NCBI GenBank assembly: GCA_004214065.1
Contig: SGZM01000001.1
Location: 1 to 64,000, forward strand
Length of the DNA stretch: 64,000 bases
Source of the DNA: Gammaproteobacteria bacterium
GTDB lineage: Bacteria > Pseudomonadota > Gammaproteobacteria > Magnimaribacterales > Magnimaribacteraceae
Reading direction: 5' to 3'
Shown: piece by piece, positions 17,502 through 26,067 of the stretch
How the letters are laid out: each line of letters starts with the position of its first letter
How positions within the stretch are numbered: the stretch's first letter is position 1
The notes under the pieces: generated by a model
Told to the model about the DNA's origin: nothing
Databases searched by the model: none
What the model saw: only the letters and a program-made list of their open reading frames with translations
Made by a program: the position numbers and the translations under genes

Positions 17502-18347
17502 ATGGAAGATAAGAATCTAAAGCAAAAAGAATTCTGGTCAGGAGCTGGCGGGGATGTTTGGGTGAATAAACAAAGAGAAATGGATATTATGCTCAACCCA
17601 TTAGGCCAAAGGGCAATTGATAAACTAGCATTATCTCCCGACAAAATAATCTTAGACATAGGTTGTGGATGCGGAGCAACTTCATTAGAAATCGCAAAAC
17701 AAATTCCTCAAGGTAAGATAATAGGGCTTGATATATCAGTGCCTATGCTTGATCAAGCTTCTAAATTAGCTTCAGAGATGTCTCTTATGAATACAGAATT
17801 TCAAGTCAAAGATGTTCAAGTTGAAGAGTTAAAATCTGAGTATTTCGATATAGCTTTCTCAAGATTTGGAGTGATGTTCTTTGAAGATCCCTTCGAGGCT
17901 TTTAAAAATATACACAATTCTTTAAAACAAGACGGTCAATTAAGTTTCGTTTGCTGGCAAAATGCTTCACTAAACCCATGGCAAAGTTTATCAATGCAAG
18001 TAATTAAGCAATTTCTTGATTTACCTGCCCCTCCTCCACAGAGTCCAGGACCATTTGCATTTGAAGATAAAGAATATATAAAAGAAATTCTAGAAGTCTC
18101 AGGATTCCAGGAAATTGTCATAACAGACAATCAAGAAGATATTGTTATGTTTTCAGGTAAGTCAATTAGAGAAGCTAGTGAAGATTATTTAACTATTAAT
18201 CCGGTTGTTACTGAGATGCTAAAAAATTCTGGTGATGAATTAAAAGAAGAAATTTTAGAGGCATTAATAACTAAGTTTTCTGATTTTCATAAAAATGAGG
18301 GGCTTCTTTTTCCAAGTGCAACTTGGATTGTTACTGCAAAGAAGTAA
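17502..18347 (+). CDS. SAM-dependent class I methyltransferase
   Basis: A 281-residue methyltransferase. Motif I is LDIGCGCGATSLEIA (near residue 51), motif II GKIIGLDIS, and the post-motif SFVCWQNASLNPW resembles the UbiE/arsM-like group. It starts at an ATG after GGAGGTGAGATC, a strong Shine-Dalgarno for this window. It is divergent from the cystathionine beta-synthase gene, sharing a 60-nt spacer. The substrate is not identifiable. Confidence 0.85.
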   Translation: MEDKNLKQKEFWSGAGGDVWVNKQREMDIMLNPLGQRAIDKLALSPDKIILDIGCGCGATSLEIAKQIPQGKIIGLDISVPMLDQASKLASEMSLMNTEFQVKDVQVEELKSEYFDIAFSRFGVMFFEDPFEAFKNIHNSLKQDGQLSFVCWQNASLNPWQSLSMQVIKQFLDLPAPPPQSPGPFAFEDKEYIKEILEVSGFQEIVITDNQEDIVMFSGKSIREASEDYLTINPVVTEMLKNSGDELKEEILEALITKFSDFHKNEGLLFPSATWIVTAKK

Positions 18348-18451
18348 TTGAACTCCTTTTGAGACCAAAAGCCTTTATTTGCACCCTTTTAGGCTAAAAA
18401 GTAATAAATTGAGTAAAGTTTATTTGGCATGTGAATTGCATAAGTATATGC

Positions 18452-18571
18452 ATGAACAATAAAAAAACTTTAAAACTTAAAACTATTGGCAAGATAAGTA
18501 GAGAGATTAGTTACTTTATTCCATTATTTATGGGTGTGTATTTCGTAGCTAGCTTTGTGAGCTGGACTTAA
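18452..18571 (+). CDS. Small single-pass membrane protein, 39 residues
   Basis: A short open frame beginning MNNKKTLKLKTIGKISREIS and continuing into a hydrophobic helix (IPLFMGVYFVASFVSW). The pattern of a basic cytoplasmic tail followed by one membrane helix is typical of real small membrane proteins. A second small gene starts 4 nt after its stop. A TTGGCA box lies about 20 nt upstream, but the -10 spacing is poor. I recognise no family. Confidence 0.45.
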   Translation: MNNKKTLKLKTIGKISREISYFIPLFMGVYFVASFVSWT

Positions 18572-18575
18572 AAGC

Positions 18576-18710
18576 ATGTCAGCAGAAATAACTCCCAAAA
18601 AAATCAAGAAAAAATGGGGCATGGAGATGAGTGATTCGCTAAGAACCACCCTCGCCATTAGAATACTAGTTGTGTATGTAGTGTTCGATACTATTGCAGA
18701 CTTTTTATAA
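18576..18710 (+). CDS. Small single-pass membrane protein, 44 residues
   Basis: It starts MSAEITPKKIKKKWGMEMSD and ends in a hydrophobic helix (LAIRILVVYVVFDTIADF). It follows the 39-residue protein by 4 nt and ends 1 nt before the convergent VOC gene, so the two small frames fill the gap between larger genes almost exactly. Both have a basic N-terminal half and a C-terminal helix. Family unknown; a gene call rests on composition and packing only. Confidence 0.45.
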   Translation: MSAEITPKKIKKKWGMEMSDSLRTTLAIRILVVYVVFDTIADFL

Positions 18711-18711
18711 T

Positions 18712-19092
18712 CTAACCAAATTTACAAAAAGTAAGCTTATTACCATCTAGATCTCGCACGTAACAACCATAGAAAGTAGGAACTCTCTGTCCTGGTTCCC
18801 CATCATCTTTGGCTCCTAATTCAATAGCCTTTTTATATAGAGCATCCACATCTTCAGTTGTTTCTAAAGTTATCCCAACCATGCTTCCGTTTCCTACAGT
18901 AGCTTCTTCTCCATCATAAGGCACAAATACGGCAAAGTTTGTATCGTCTCCGGGTATAGTCCAGAAGAAACTTCTTTCGTTTGGTCCGAAACTAGTAACA
19001 CCTAAATCTTCAAATAATGCATCGTAGAACTTTTTAGCTCTCTCTAAATTATTAGTTCCAACAGTTACATATTTAGCGATCTTTCCCTTCAT
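18712..19092 (-). CDS. VOC (glyoxalase/bleomycin resistance) superfamily protein
   Basis: A 126-residue protein made of two beta-alpha-beta-beta-beta units of the vicinal oxygen chelate fold. The start MKGKIAKYVTVGTNNLERAK and the end YGCYVRDLDGNKLTFCKFG are typical. Substrate and metal use are unknown. Its ATG overlaps the stop of the Msr fusion gene (ATGA), with an AAGGAG Shine-Dalgarno inside that gene, so it is coupled to it. Confidence 0.85.
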   Translation of the reverse strand: MKGKIAKYVTVGTNNLERAKKFYDALFEDLGVTSFGPNERSFFWTIPGDDTNFAVFVPYDGEEATVGNGSMVGITLETTEDVDALYKKAIELGAKDDGEPGQRVPTFYGCYVRDLDGNKLTFCKFG

Positions 19093-20369
19093 ACCTTCTC
19101 CTTTATTTTAGTTTTATTAAATTCATTACGAGTTTTGAATTCTAAGACTGTAGCATTAATACAATATCGGGGTAAGCCATTTGGTCCATCAGGAAAAACA
19201 TGGCCTAGATGGATATCTGAAGATACGGACCTTATTTCGATTCTTCTCATCCCATAACTGTTATCAGCTCTTCTATAAACTGAACCTTCAACTGGCCTTG
19301 TAAAAGATAACCATCCAGTTCGAGAATTAAATCTATCTTGTGTATCAAATAGAGCGGCACCGCTTAACTTATCAATAAATACTCCATCTGGAGTATTTTT
19401 AAAAATTTCATATTCCTTACAGAATCTAGCATCGGTGCCTTCATTAAACGCTACTCTATAAGCCTCACTATCGCCTAACTTGAAAAAACCTAAAGCCTTA
19501 TAAAATTCTTTCGGTGTCAGGTATCCTTGATAACCAAAAACTTCGCTTCCATTCTCTAGAAATAAAATAGTTGGAGTGGCCCAAGTGGGGGTTTTGATAG
19601 AAAGGCCCTCTAAATTTGAAGCCTTCCTGTAGCTTAAAGGTATATTACCTGCATAGTTGTCAGATACATCTTCTCTAAATTTGTTGCAATAAGGACAAAA
19701 CCCCTCTGGCTCAATGACAACAATATTCTTACCGACTTTTAGAGGTTTATTGTCTGGCTTAAATTGATTACCTCCTCTTACAAACTTAACTCCTGTTGAG
19801 TGATCGGGGCAATATCCATTTGGATTTTTCTTTATATAGTCTTGATGATAGCTTTCTGCCTTGTAAAATTTATTTAATGGCTTAACGGCTGTTTTTATAT
19901 CTCCATACCCATCTTCGTTGAGTAATAATTGGTATTCCGAAATAAGTTCCAAGATTTGTTTTTCTTGAGAGATATCTGAATAGAGAACTATGGATCTATA
20001 TTGAGTTCCAATATCATTACCCTGTCTATTAAATTGCGTAGGATCATGAGATTCTAAATAGTGAATAATCAGATCCTCTAACGAGATTAAATTTTTATTA
20101 TAAGTAACTTCAACTACCTCAGCATGATTGTTAGGATTAAATTTATTCTTAAATTTTGTTATTTCCCTATAGCTAGGCTTAACACCATCACCATCAGCAT
20201 AACCAGATACAGCATCGACAACTCCATTTAGAGCCTCATAACCTTTTTCCGCACCCCAAAAACAACCAGAACCTAGAACTATTTTTTCTAAGTGAATTGT
20301 GGATTGTGTATCTTCTGAGGATATTAAGAAGCTGAAAGAGGCAACAATAACAAAAAAAATCTTTTTCAT
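19089..20369 (-). CDS. Exported MsrA-thioredoxin-MsrB fusion, methionine sulfoxide reductase
   Basis: A three-domain repair enzyme for oxidised methionine in exported proteins. The start is the ATG at 20369; a signal peptide (KKIFFVIVASFSFLISS) precedes MsrA (GSGCFWGAEKGYE, catalytic C36). A thioredoxin-fold domain in the middle (about residues 213-295) has EGFCPYCNKF and the cis-Pro ATPTILF. The C-terminal MsrB has HLGHVFPDGPNG and RYCINA (catalytic C403). The zinc CxxC pairs of E. coli MsrB are missing (GVFIDKLSGAALF, VSSDIHLGHVF), while C317 could be the resolving cysteine. Domain order differs from Neisseria PilB (Trx-MsrA-MsrB). Confidence 0.92.
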   Translation of the reverse strand: MKKIFFVIVASFSFLISSEDTQSTIHLEKIVLGSGCFWGAEKGYEALNGVVDAVSGYADGDGVKPSYREITKFKNKFNPNNHAEVVEVTYNKNLISLEDLIIHYLESHDPTQFNRQGNDIGTQYRSIVLYSDISQEKQILELISEYQLLLNEDGYGDIKTAVKPLNKFYKAESYHQDYIKKNPNGYCPDHSTGVKFVRGGNQFKPDNKPLKVGKNIVVIEPEGFCPYCNKFREDVSDNYAGNIPLSYRKASNLEGLSIKTPTWATPTILFLENGSEVFGYQGYLTPKEFYKALGFFKLGDSEAYRVAFNEGTDARFCKEYEIFKNTPDGVFIDKLSGAALFDTQDRFNSRTGWLSFTRPVEGSVYRRADNSYGMRRIEIRSVSSDIHLGHVFPDGPNGLPRYCINATVLEFKTRNEFNKTKIKEKV

Positions 20370-20375
20370 ACTCAA

Positions 20376-20786
20376 TTAGAAACCCCAGTTATTGTTAGCT
20401 AACCAATTCAGAGAAATTACTAGACCCCAGATAGATTGCACACTCAAGACTAAGATCGATCCTGCTGTCCCTATAGCCCGGAAAATACTTGTAGCTTCCG
20501 GTCTCGTAATTCCATAAGCATGGGAAATTCTAGATAGTAAAAAAATGTCTCCAAGGATCATTATAGAAATATTCGATATTTGCCCTACAGTCTCTAGAAG
20601 GAACAAAAGGATCAAGAAAAAAAGTGCATTTTCAAGAAGATTACCATGCGCCCTGGTAATCTGTAACATTTCAAAATTATCACCTAGACCTAAATTTGTT
20701 TTTGTTTCAAACCTTTTCCTACCTGTTAAAAAAGATAAGACTAAAGCTATTATCGTTAGTGCACATGCATAGAAAAGGGTAAGCAT
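20376..20786 (-). CDS. MAPEG family membrane protein
   Basis: A 136-residue protein with four hydrophobic helices. The conserved MAPEG pattern RAHGNLLENALFFLILLFLLE (from about residue 45) and SRISHAYGIT (near 87) is clear. Family members are glutathione-linked or eicosanoid enzymes in eukaryotes; bacterial roles are poorly known. It lies 6 nt upstream of the Msr fusion and probably heads that operon (MAPEG, Msr, VOC), which hints at oxidative stress or electrophile handling. Confidence 0.85.
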   Translation of the reverse strand: MLTLFYACALTIIALVLSFLTGRKRFETKTNLGLGDNFEMLQITRAHGNLLENALFFLILLFLLETVGQISNISIMILGDIFLLSRISHAYGITRPEATSIFRAIGTAGSILVLSVQSIWGLVISLNWLANNNWGF

Positions 20787-20852
20787 ATTAATTCCTATAA
20801 TTTAATCAAATAAGCATGTATTGTAATAAAGTTAGCAAAAATGGGGTAGCAA

Positions 20853-21029
20853 ATGAAATTCTTAACACTAATTGTAGCGATCATGCTTATTTCAGGATGT
20901 GCAGTAGCAAGTTTGGCTGGTACTGTGGTGTCAACAACCGTAAAAGTCGTCGAGGTTCCATTTAAGATAGTTGGAAGTGTAATAGATGACAATGATGAAG
21001 AGGAGAATGAAAAAGAGGATGATAATTAA
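20853..21029 (+). CDS. Small lipoprotein, 58 residues
   Basis: Begins MKFLTLIVAIMLISGCAVAS with a lipobox (LISGC), then a valine-rich stretch (AGTVVSTTVKVVEVPFKIVG) and a very acidic tail (DDNDEEENEKEDDN). This layout matches a family of small proteobacterial lipoproteins of unknown function. It is divergent from the MAPEG gene and convergent with tRNA-Val. A GGGG stretch lies 6 nt before the ATG. Confidence 0.7.
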   Translation: MKFLTLIVAIMLISGCAVASLAGTVVSTTVKVVEVPFKIVGSVIDDNDEEENEKEDDN

Positions 21030-21035
21030 GATAAA

Positions 21036-21113
21036 TGGTAGACACGAGTGGACTCGAACCACCGACCCCCACCATGTCAAGGTGGTGCTCTAACCAGACT
21101 GAGCTACGTGTCT
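21036..21113 (-). tRNA. tRNA-Val (GAC)
   Basis: The cloverleaf is complete with an encoded CCA. The acceptor stem pairs AGACACG with CGTGTCT, and the anticodon arm CCACC-TTGACAT-GGTGG gives anticodon GAC, reading GUC valine codons. The D arm (AGCTCAGTCTGGTTAGAGC) and T arm (GGTTCGAGTCC) closely match the E. coli tRNA-Val(GAC) pattern. Confidence 0.96.
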
Positions 21114-21207
21114 ATCGTTGATTTGAAGCATTATATAGACAAATTTATAAGTGTGATTACAAATTTTAAGGGCCAATTACGGGACGAAAAAGCATCTTTT
21201 GTTACCC

Positions 21208-23430
21208 TTACCAGCCAAGAGGGATCTGTTGCTGCGGATTGAATACCTTTGGACCAAATAACGGATAAGCTTTTGATGCCAAAGATATCTCGTCTAAGCT
21301 TAGATATTCACTTGGAAGTAGCTTAAAGACGTCAAGGCCTCTTGTAATTTCGGTCCCATAAATATAACCATTGTAATAGTATGCTGACCAATAACCCCCA
21401 GTGACAAGAACCTTCTCATCGATTGGACCTCTATCAAAATAAGCAATTTCTATTGGATCTGAAGAGTCAGTAAAATCAAGAATAGAAATTCCCCCTTGGT
21501 ACCAAGCTTGTACAAAAATATCTTTTCCAGAAACAGGAATTAAGGATCCGTTGTGGGCAACGCAGTTTTCAGTTTCTAATTGTGGTGCAGGCATTTTATA
21601 GTGACTTCTAAACTCTAACTTGTTATCGACAATATCGTAAATTGCATTGGCACCCCAATCTAGAGGATCCCATGCCCTGCATCGAGCCCTGCCTCCTCCG
21701 CCCCATTCATCCGTAAAAATAACTTTCGTACCATCATTATTAAATGTTGCTGAATGCCAATAAGCAAAGCCAATATCTGTAACTACATCAATTCTTTCTG
21801 GGTTATAGGGATCAGAGATATCAAACAATATTCCATTTCCTGAACATGCTCCAGCAGCTATATTTCCAGAAGGAAAAACTGTTATATCATGACATTGATC
21901 AGTTCTTCTTGTGTCTTGTGTTTCTTCGCCATGATCTCCTCCAGCCCATAATCCACCTAGGGCTCCTGTTTCAGGATCTGCAAAAACAGCAGGACTACTA
22001 ACAATTCTTGATAGAGATGGATCTGAGACTGGTATTTCAATTATGTCTATTCTAAAAAGCGCTGTACGACTGTCTCCAGGAACATTTCCTATACAACTCT
22101 CTAATTCTTCTTCGTCCCTTACGCTTGCAGTGCCAGAGTTATAAACAATAATTTTTCCTTCAGGTCCTGGTCCAGAAACTACAGAATGTGTATGCGAACC
22201 TCGGCAAGTTTGAACAGCACCAACTTGCTTCGGTTGATATAGGTTTGATATATCAAAAATTCTTAACCCTCTAAATCTATCAGCGCTAGCTTCCTTAGAA
22301 ACTCCTTCTAACCCGCAATCTAATCTACTTCGGGTCTGCTCAACTGACATAATGAGCAAATCTCCAACAATTGAAACATCTCCTTGACCCCCTGGACAGA
22401 CAACTGAAGATTGGAGTTCGGGAATTCCAATTTTATTGATCTTATAAAGATTAAAACCGTGATAACTTCCTGCAACCAGAATATCATCCCTAAAAGCCAT
22501 ATCGGTATTAGCAAAACTAAGTATGGGTGAACGAAGAGACCTGGATAAACTTTCTGTTGTCTTAACTTTGTTCTTTTGTTCTTCAACCGTAGGATCCTTA
22601 ATCCCTTTAGCCTTAGGATTAGTAGGGTCAAAGAATCCAACAGGTTTTTTTAGAGATGAGACCAGTTCCAGATTTAGTATTGCTTGTTCAGCATCATAAA
22701 GACCAGCTGCCAAACTTGATCTAGGATCATCTGATAAATTAACGGCTATCCCATTCATTCTCTCAATTTCAACACCTTGATCATTTACAAGCTCTGAAAT
22801 GAACTCATTGAGTATTGAGTCATAAGCAGTACCAGGATATTGTTTTAAATCTTTCACCATCTCAAGGGCACCATCATGGTGATTTATCATCAACTTCAAA
22901 AATAATTTATCAAATTCAGTACTGTCCGAATCTCTTAACTGTTGTAGATCTTCTTCAGAGGCCATGCCTACCATATTCATATGTTGATGATGCACATGCT
23001 CAATATCGGGTTTTTCATCTCTTGATTCCAACCAACTTCTCATAAAATCTATTTCATCTTCTTGAGAAGAGTCAATTCTGTTAGCCAAATCGATAATAGT
23101 TTTATTATTAGTTCTTTTCGCAGCCAGTTGAGACATAACAATTGCTTGTCGATGGTGCACTATCATGCCTTTAAGAAAATCAACATCAGCTTTTACGTAT
23201 TTAGTGCTAGCTATATTTGTGGCTTCAGTCTGACTAATAAGTTTTGAATTTTGCCCTGGAGCACCCGGCAAAATAATAGGGTGTTCAGTTTCCAGCAAAT
23301 TTATTCCGGAAAGTGTCTCTACGCAATCAACAGAATCTGAACATTGTGAATCATCTGGGTCAACCTGTTGAGTCTCACTGCAACTAATCAAGATACATAA
23401 AATTGTAAAAATATGAATATTCTTTGTCAT
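21208..23430 (-). CDS. Lipoprotein with DUF305 domain and LVIVD-type beta-propeller
   Basis: About 740 residues. The start is the ATG at 23430, preceded by GGGGAGAG. A lipobox LISC (C17) marks a lipoprotein. The DUF305 helical domain (about residues 60-215) carries the paired His/Met motifs DFLKGMIVHHRQAIVMS and LMINHHDGALEMV, as in proposed copper/metal-binding members. A region of about 460 residues follows with LVIVD-like repeats (LRIFDISNLYQPKQVG, GISILDFTDSSDPIEIAYFD), which fold as a beta-propeller. The combination suggests a surface metal-binding or adhesive protein; no function is proven. A tRNA gene lies 94 nt downstream. Confidence 0.82.
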   Translation of the reverse strand: MTKNIHIFTILCILISCSETQQVDPDDSQCSDSVDCVETLSGINLLETEHPIILPGAPGQNSKLISQTEATNIASTKYVKADVDFLKGMIVHHRQAIVMSQLAAKRTNNKTIIDLANRIDSSQEDEIDFMRSWLESRDEKPDIEHVHHQHMNMVGMASEEDLQQLRDSDSTEFDKLFLKLMINHHDGALEMVKDLKQYPGTAYDSILNEFISELVNDQGVEIERMNGIAVNLSDDPRSSLAAGLYDAEQAILNLELVSSLKKPVGFFDPTNPKAKGIKDPTVEEQKNKVKTTESLSRSLRSPILSFANTDMAFRDDILVAGSYHGFNLYKINKIGIPELQSSVVCPGGQGDVSIVGDLLIMSVEQTRSRLDCGLEGVSKEASADRFRGLRIFDISNLYQPKQVGAVQTCRGSHTHSVVSGPGPEGKIIVYNSGTASVRDEEELESCIGNVPGDSRTALFRIDIIEIPVSDPSLSRIVSSPAVFADPETGALGGLWAGGDHGEETQDTRRTDQCHDITVFPSGNIAAGACSGNGILFDISDPYNPERIDVVTDIGFAYWHSATFNNDGTKVIFTDEWGGGGRARCRAWDPLDWGANAIYDIVDNKLEFRSHYKMPAPQLETENCVAHNGSLIPVSGKDIFVQAWYQGGISILDFTDSSDPIEIAYFDRGPIDEKVLVTGGYWSAYYYNGYIYGTEITRGLDVFKLLPSEYLSLDEISLASKAYPLFGPKVFNPQQQIPLGW

Positions 23431-23569
23431 CTCTCCCCTATTAATCAATAATCTTCATAACAACTGATGTGTAGCATATCAAAAGAATATTAAAAATTAG
23501 ATGAATTGAATATTTCTTTTGTAATATGTAATATCAAATTACCCTTTAATTAGTCTGAACGGAGGTTTC

Positions 23570-24502
23570 ATGTATAAGTTAATTCTTTTGTCCTTTTTTC
23601 TAATTTCATTTAATTTAAGTTTTGCAGGTGAATGCGCACCCTCTAAATGGGGACAGGACGACGAAATAGGCAGTGCAAACCTAATTTCGCCAGAGTCAGT
23701 TCTTAAAGCAGCTAAGTTGATTAAATATGGCAAGACTTACAGCCTAGGCTTAACTATTGATGCAAATACACCTGCATATCCTCCAAGATCATTATCTTTG
23801 CAAGTAGTTCAACCCACTCAACAGTTTGGGACTTTAGGTTTACCTAATTCAACATACAATGATGATATTTTTCAAGGTTGGTTTGGTATTGGCTCTCAAA
23901 TAGATGGTCTTGGCCACATCGGTACAACTGAAGCAATCTTTTATAACTGCCATGACGGAAAGGAATTCGCACAGATTACTGGACTGACTAAATTAGGAAT
24001 TGAAAAAATTCCACCACTGGTTGCCCGTGGCCTAGTAATTGATGTTGCGAGTTATTTAGGGCGCAGTCACTTAGACGCAGGAGAAACATTTAGCCTGGAA
24101 GAGTTAAAAGGTGCCATTAAGTCACAAAATATCAAGATAGAAAAAGGCGATGTCGTTTTAATGCACACAGGATGGACCGATGCTAAATTCGAGTCAGATC
24201 CTGCATCATGGGGCTCAGGCGCTCCAGGTATAACTCCAGAAATAGCAGAGTACCTAGCTAGCAAAGAAGTATTAGCTGTAGGTGCTGATACATGGTCTTT
24301 GGATGTTGTTCCACCGATGATTGCAAATGAGCCTTACCCTGGACATGGTATATTACTTCAAGAAAATGGCATTTATATTCTTGAAGCCATGAATACCGGA
24401 CCTTTAGTCAAAGATAAAGTCAGCGAATTCTTATTCGTTCTAGGCCAAGCAAAAGTTCGAGGTGCAGTGCAAATGATCGTAAACCCCATAGGGATAAGGT
24501 AA
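23570..24502 (+). CDS. Exported cyclase family protein (kynurenine formamidase-like fold)
   Basis: A 310-residue metal-dependent hydrolase of the cyclase family with a signal peptide (MYKLILLSFFLISFNLSFA). Metal-site motifs are SQIDGLGHIG (near residue 112) and GDVVLMHTGWTD, with the ADTWSLDVVPP segment in the C-terminal third. The substrate is unknown; family members hydrolyse amides or lactones. GGAGG lies 7 nt before the ATG. The 3' end is convergent with the serine hydrolase gene, 10 nt away. Confidence 0.85.
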   Translation: MYKLILLSFFLISFNLSFAGECAPSKWGQDDEIGSANLISPESVLKAAKLIKYGKTYSLGLTIDANTPAYPPRSLSLQVVQPTQQFGTLGLPNSTYNDDIFQGWFGIGSQIDGLGHIGTTEAIFYNCHDGKEFAQITGLTKLGIEKIPPLVARGLVIDVASYLGRSHLDAGETFSLEELKGAIKSQNIKIEKGDVVLMHTGWTDAKFESDPASWGSGAPGITPEIAEYLASKEVLAVGADTWSLDVVPPMIANEPYPGHGILLQENGIYILEAMNTGPLVKDKVSEFLFVLGQAKVRGAVQMIVNPIGIR

Positions 24503-24512
24503 CCATAAACAG

Positions 24513-25724
24513 TTAACCTTTAATAATCTCAAATAATTTTGCGGTTATTGCATTCGATGTTTTATAGAGCTCTTGAGGTTGATGAATGCGATTACATAAA
24601 AAACCATATCCGAGTTGGTTTTCAACATCTCCAAAAGCAACACAACCTCCAATCCCGCAATGTCCGAAAATTGATTTAGGATGACCTGGCTGGCCTATAG
24701 TTGTCATGCCAAGTCCTAAATCAAAACCTACACCAATATTTATTTCTGCTCCAAATAAAACTGTATCTGGTCCTTTAGAAAGAGGAGTTAGGCATAAATC
24801 TAATGTTTCTTTTGAAAAAATATTCTTTCCATCTCTTTCACAACCTGTACTTAAAATACCAAATAACTTAGCTAATGACTCTGCTGTACCATGTCCATTT
24901 GCAGATGGAATTTCTGCCTGCCTCCATTCACTCGTGTTAGTAAGGTCTTGATCTTCAAATGATTGAAATGCCACTTGGTAATCCCCTCCTTTGAGTATAC
25001 CTTTAATTAATTTCAATTGGTCTGGAAGAAGGAAATCCGGCATATAAGGTAATAGTTTTAATATCATGGATTCAGATCTAGGGTCTGGAAGAATATCAGA
25101 GCACCTGTCAAGATCTTCATCGTTAAGACCAATCTTGAAATCTATACCAAAGGGTTGGGCAATTTCTTCTTCAAAGTATTTACCAACAGAACGTCCATCG
25201 ATTCTTCTGATTATCTCACCTACCAACCAACCATAAGTTAAAGCATGATAACCCTGAGATGTTCCTGGGACTCGGAAAGGAGCTTGTGATGCTAAAGCAT
25301 TCGTCCAACTATCCCAATCTGATAATTCAAAATCCGGCATACCTCCCTGAAAACCAAACATACCAGCACGATGACACATAAAGTCACTTACTTTTGTATT
25401 TTCTTTTCCTTCGCAAGCATATTCTGGCCAGTAATCAGAAACATTTTTTGAGAGATCTAGCTTACCTTGATCTACAAGGCGCGCAATACAAATAGCCGTA
25501 ACAGCCTTAGTTGTTGAAAAAACATTAAGTATTGTATTATTTGTCCAAGGATCGGTGCCTTCTCGATCTTTGTAACCTCCGATAAGATTAACAACCATTT
25601 TTCCTTGGTGCTCTATTGCTATATTTGCGCCTGTGTCAAAACCACTTGAAACAGCTTCCTGAAAAATATCTTGTATCTCAGAAAATTTAGGGTCGCATTC
25701 CCCAGTAACATTAATTTCACTCAT
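24513..25724 (-). CDS. Serine hydrolase, beta-lactamase class C/EstB-like
   Basis: A 403-residue penicillin-binding-protein-fold hydrolase without a signal peptide. The catalytic S-x-x-K is STTK (near residue 70) in NVFSTTKAVTAICIA, and the tyrosine motif is YHALTYGW (near 160). Similar cytoplasmic enzymes are carboxylesterases. It has a GGGGAG Shine-Dalgarno and lies 24 nt downstream of the DUF1330 gene, last in a four-gene operon starting at lpd. Confidence 0.87.
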   Translation of the reverse strand: MSEINVTGECDPKFSEIQDIFQEAVSSGFDTGANIAIEHQGKMVVNLIGGYKDREGTDPWTNNTILNVFSTTKAVTAICIARLVDQGKLDLSKNVSDYWPEYACEGKENTKVSDFMCHRAGMFGFQGGMPDFELSDWDSWTNALASQAPFRVPGTSQGYHALTYGWLVGEIIRRIDGRSVGKYFEEEIAQPFGIDFKIGLNDEDLDRCSDILPDPRSESMILKLLPYMPDFLLPDQLKLIKGILKGGDYQVAFQSFEDQDLTNTSEWRQAEIPSANGHGTAESLAKLFGILSTGCERDGKNIFSKETLDLCLTPLSKGPDTVLFGAEINIGVGFDLGLGMTTIGQPGHPKSIFGHCGIGGCVAFGDVENQLGYGFLCNRIHQPQELYKTSNAITAKLFEIIKG

Positions 25725-25748
25725 ATAAATCTCCCCATTTATAAATTC

Positions 25749-26048
25749 TTAAAAATTTAAGTTTTGCTCATCCAATAGATGTACTTCCCCTTTCGAATTA
25801 GCCAGCCTTATTGGTAAAATTTTCTTATATTCTGGACTATCGTACCAATTGTAAAAAGCTTCATCACTCTCAAACTTAATAACAACCATTCTCTGTTCTC
25901 TTGTTTCGCCTTCTATTGCCTTAGGCGAATCATCTACTGCCAATACTTCTATCCCCATTTCTAGAAACATTGGTAGAACAATATTTTGATACTCTAAATA
26001 ACCTTGCTCATTTTCAATATCAATCAATGCGACCATAATTTTACTCAT
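25749..26048 (-). CDS. DUF1330 domain protein
   Basis: A 99-residue ferredoxin-like dimeric alpha-beta barrel domain. The motif VVIKFESDEAFYNWYDSPEY, followed by a short C-terminal strand, is the DUF1330 hallmark. Function is unknown in the family. AAGGAG precedes the ATG. It sits between the PhlG-like hydrolase (19-nt gap) and the serine hydrolase (24-nt gap). Confidence 0.85.
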   Translation of the reverse strand: MSKIMVALIDIENEQGYLEYQNIVLPMFLEMGIEVLAVDDSPKAIEGETREQRMVVIKFESDEAFYNWYDSPEYKKILPIRLANSKGEVHLLDEQNLNF

Positions 26049-26067
26049 CTTATTTCTCCTTTTTTAA

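Noticed and set aside
18371-18404. AGCCT/AGGCT repeat after the methyltransferase gene
   Set aside because: The stem is only 5 bp with a long loop; a terminator is possible but not supported.
20795-20992. A 65-codon minus-strand open frame over the small lipoprotein
   Set aside because: It is antisense to a plus-strand frame with a clear lipobox and basic-to-acidic layout, and it has no recognisable features of its own.
24496-24520. Imperfect hairpin between the cyclase and serine hydrolase stops
   Set aside because: The AAGGTAAC/GTTAACCTT stem has a bulge and only TTTAATAAT follows; it is too weak to claim.
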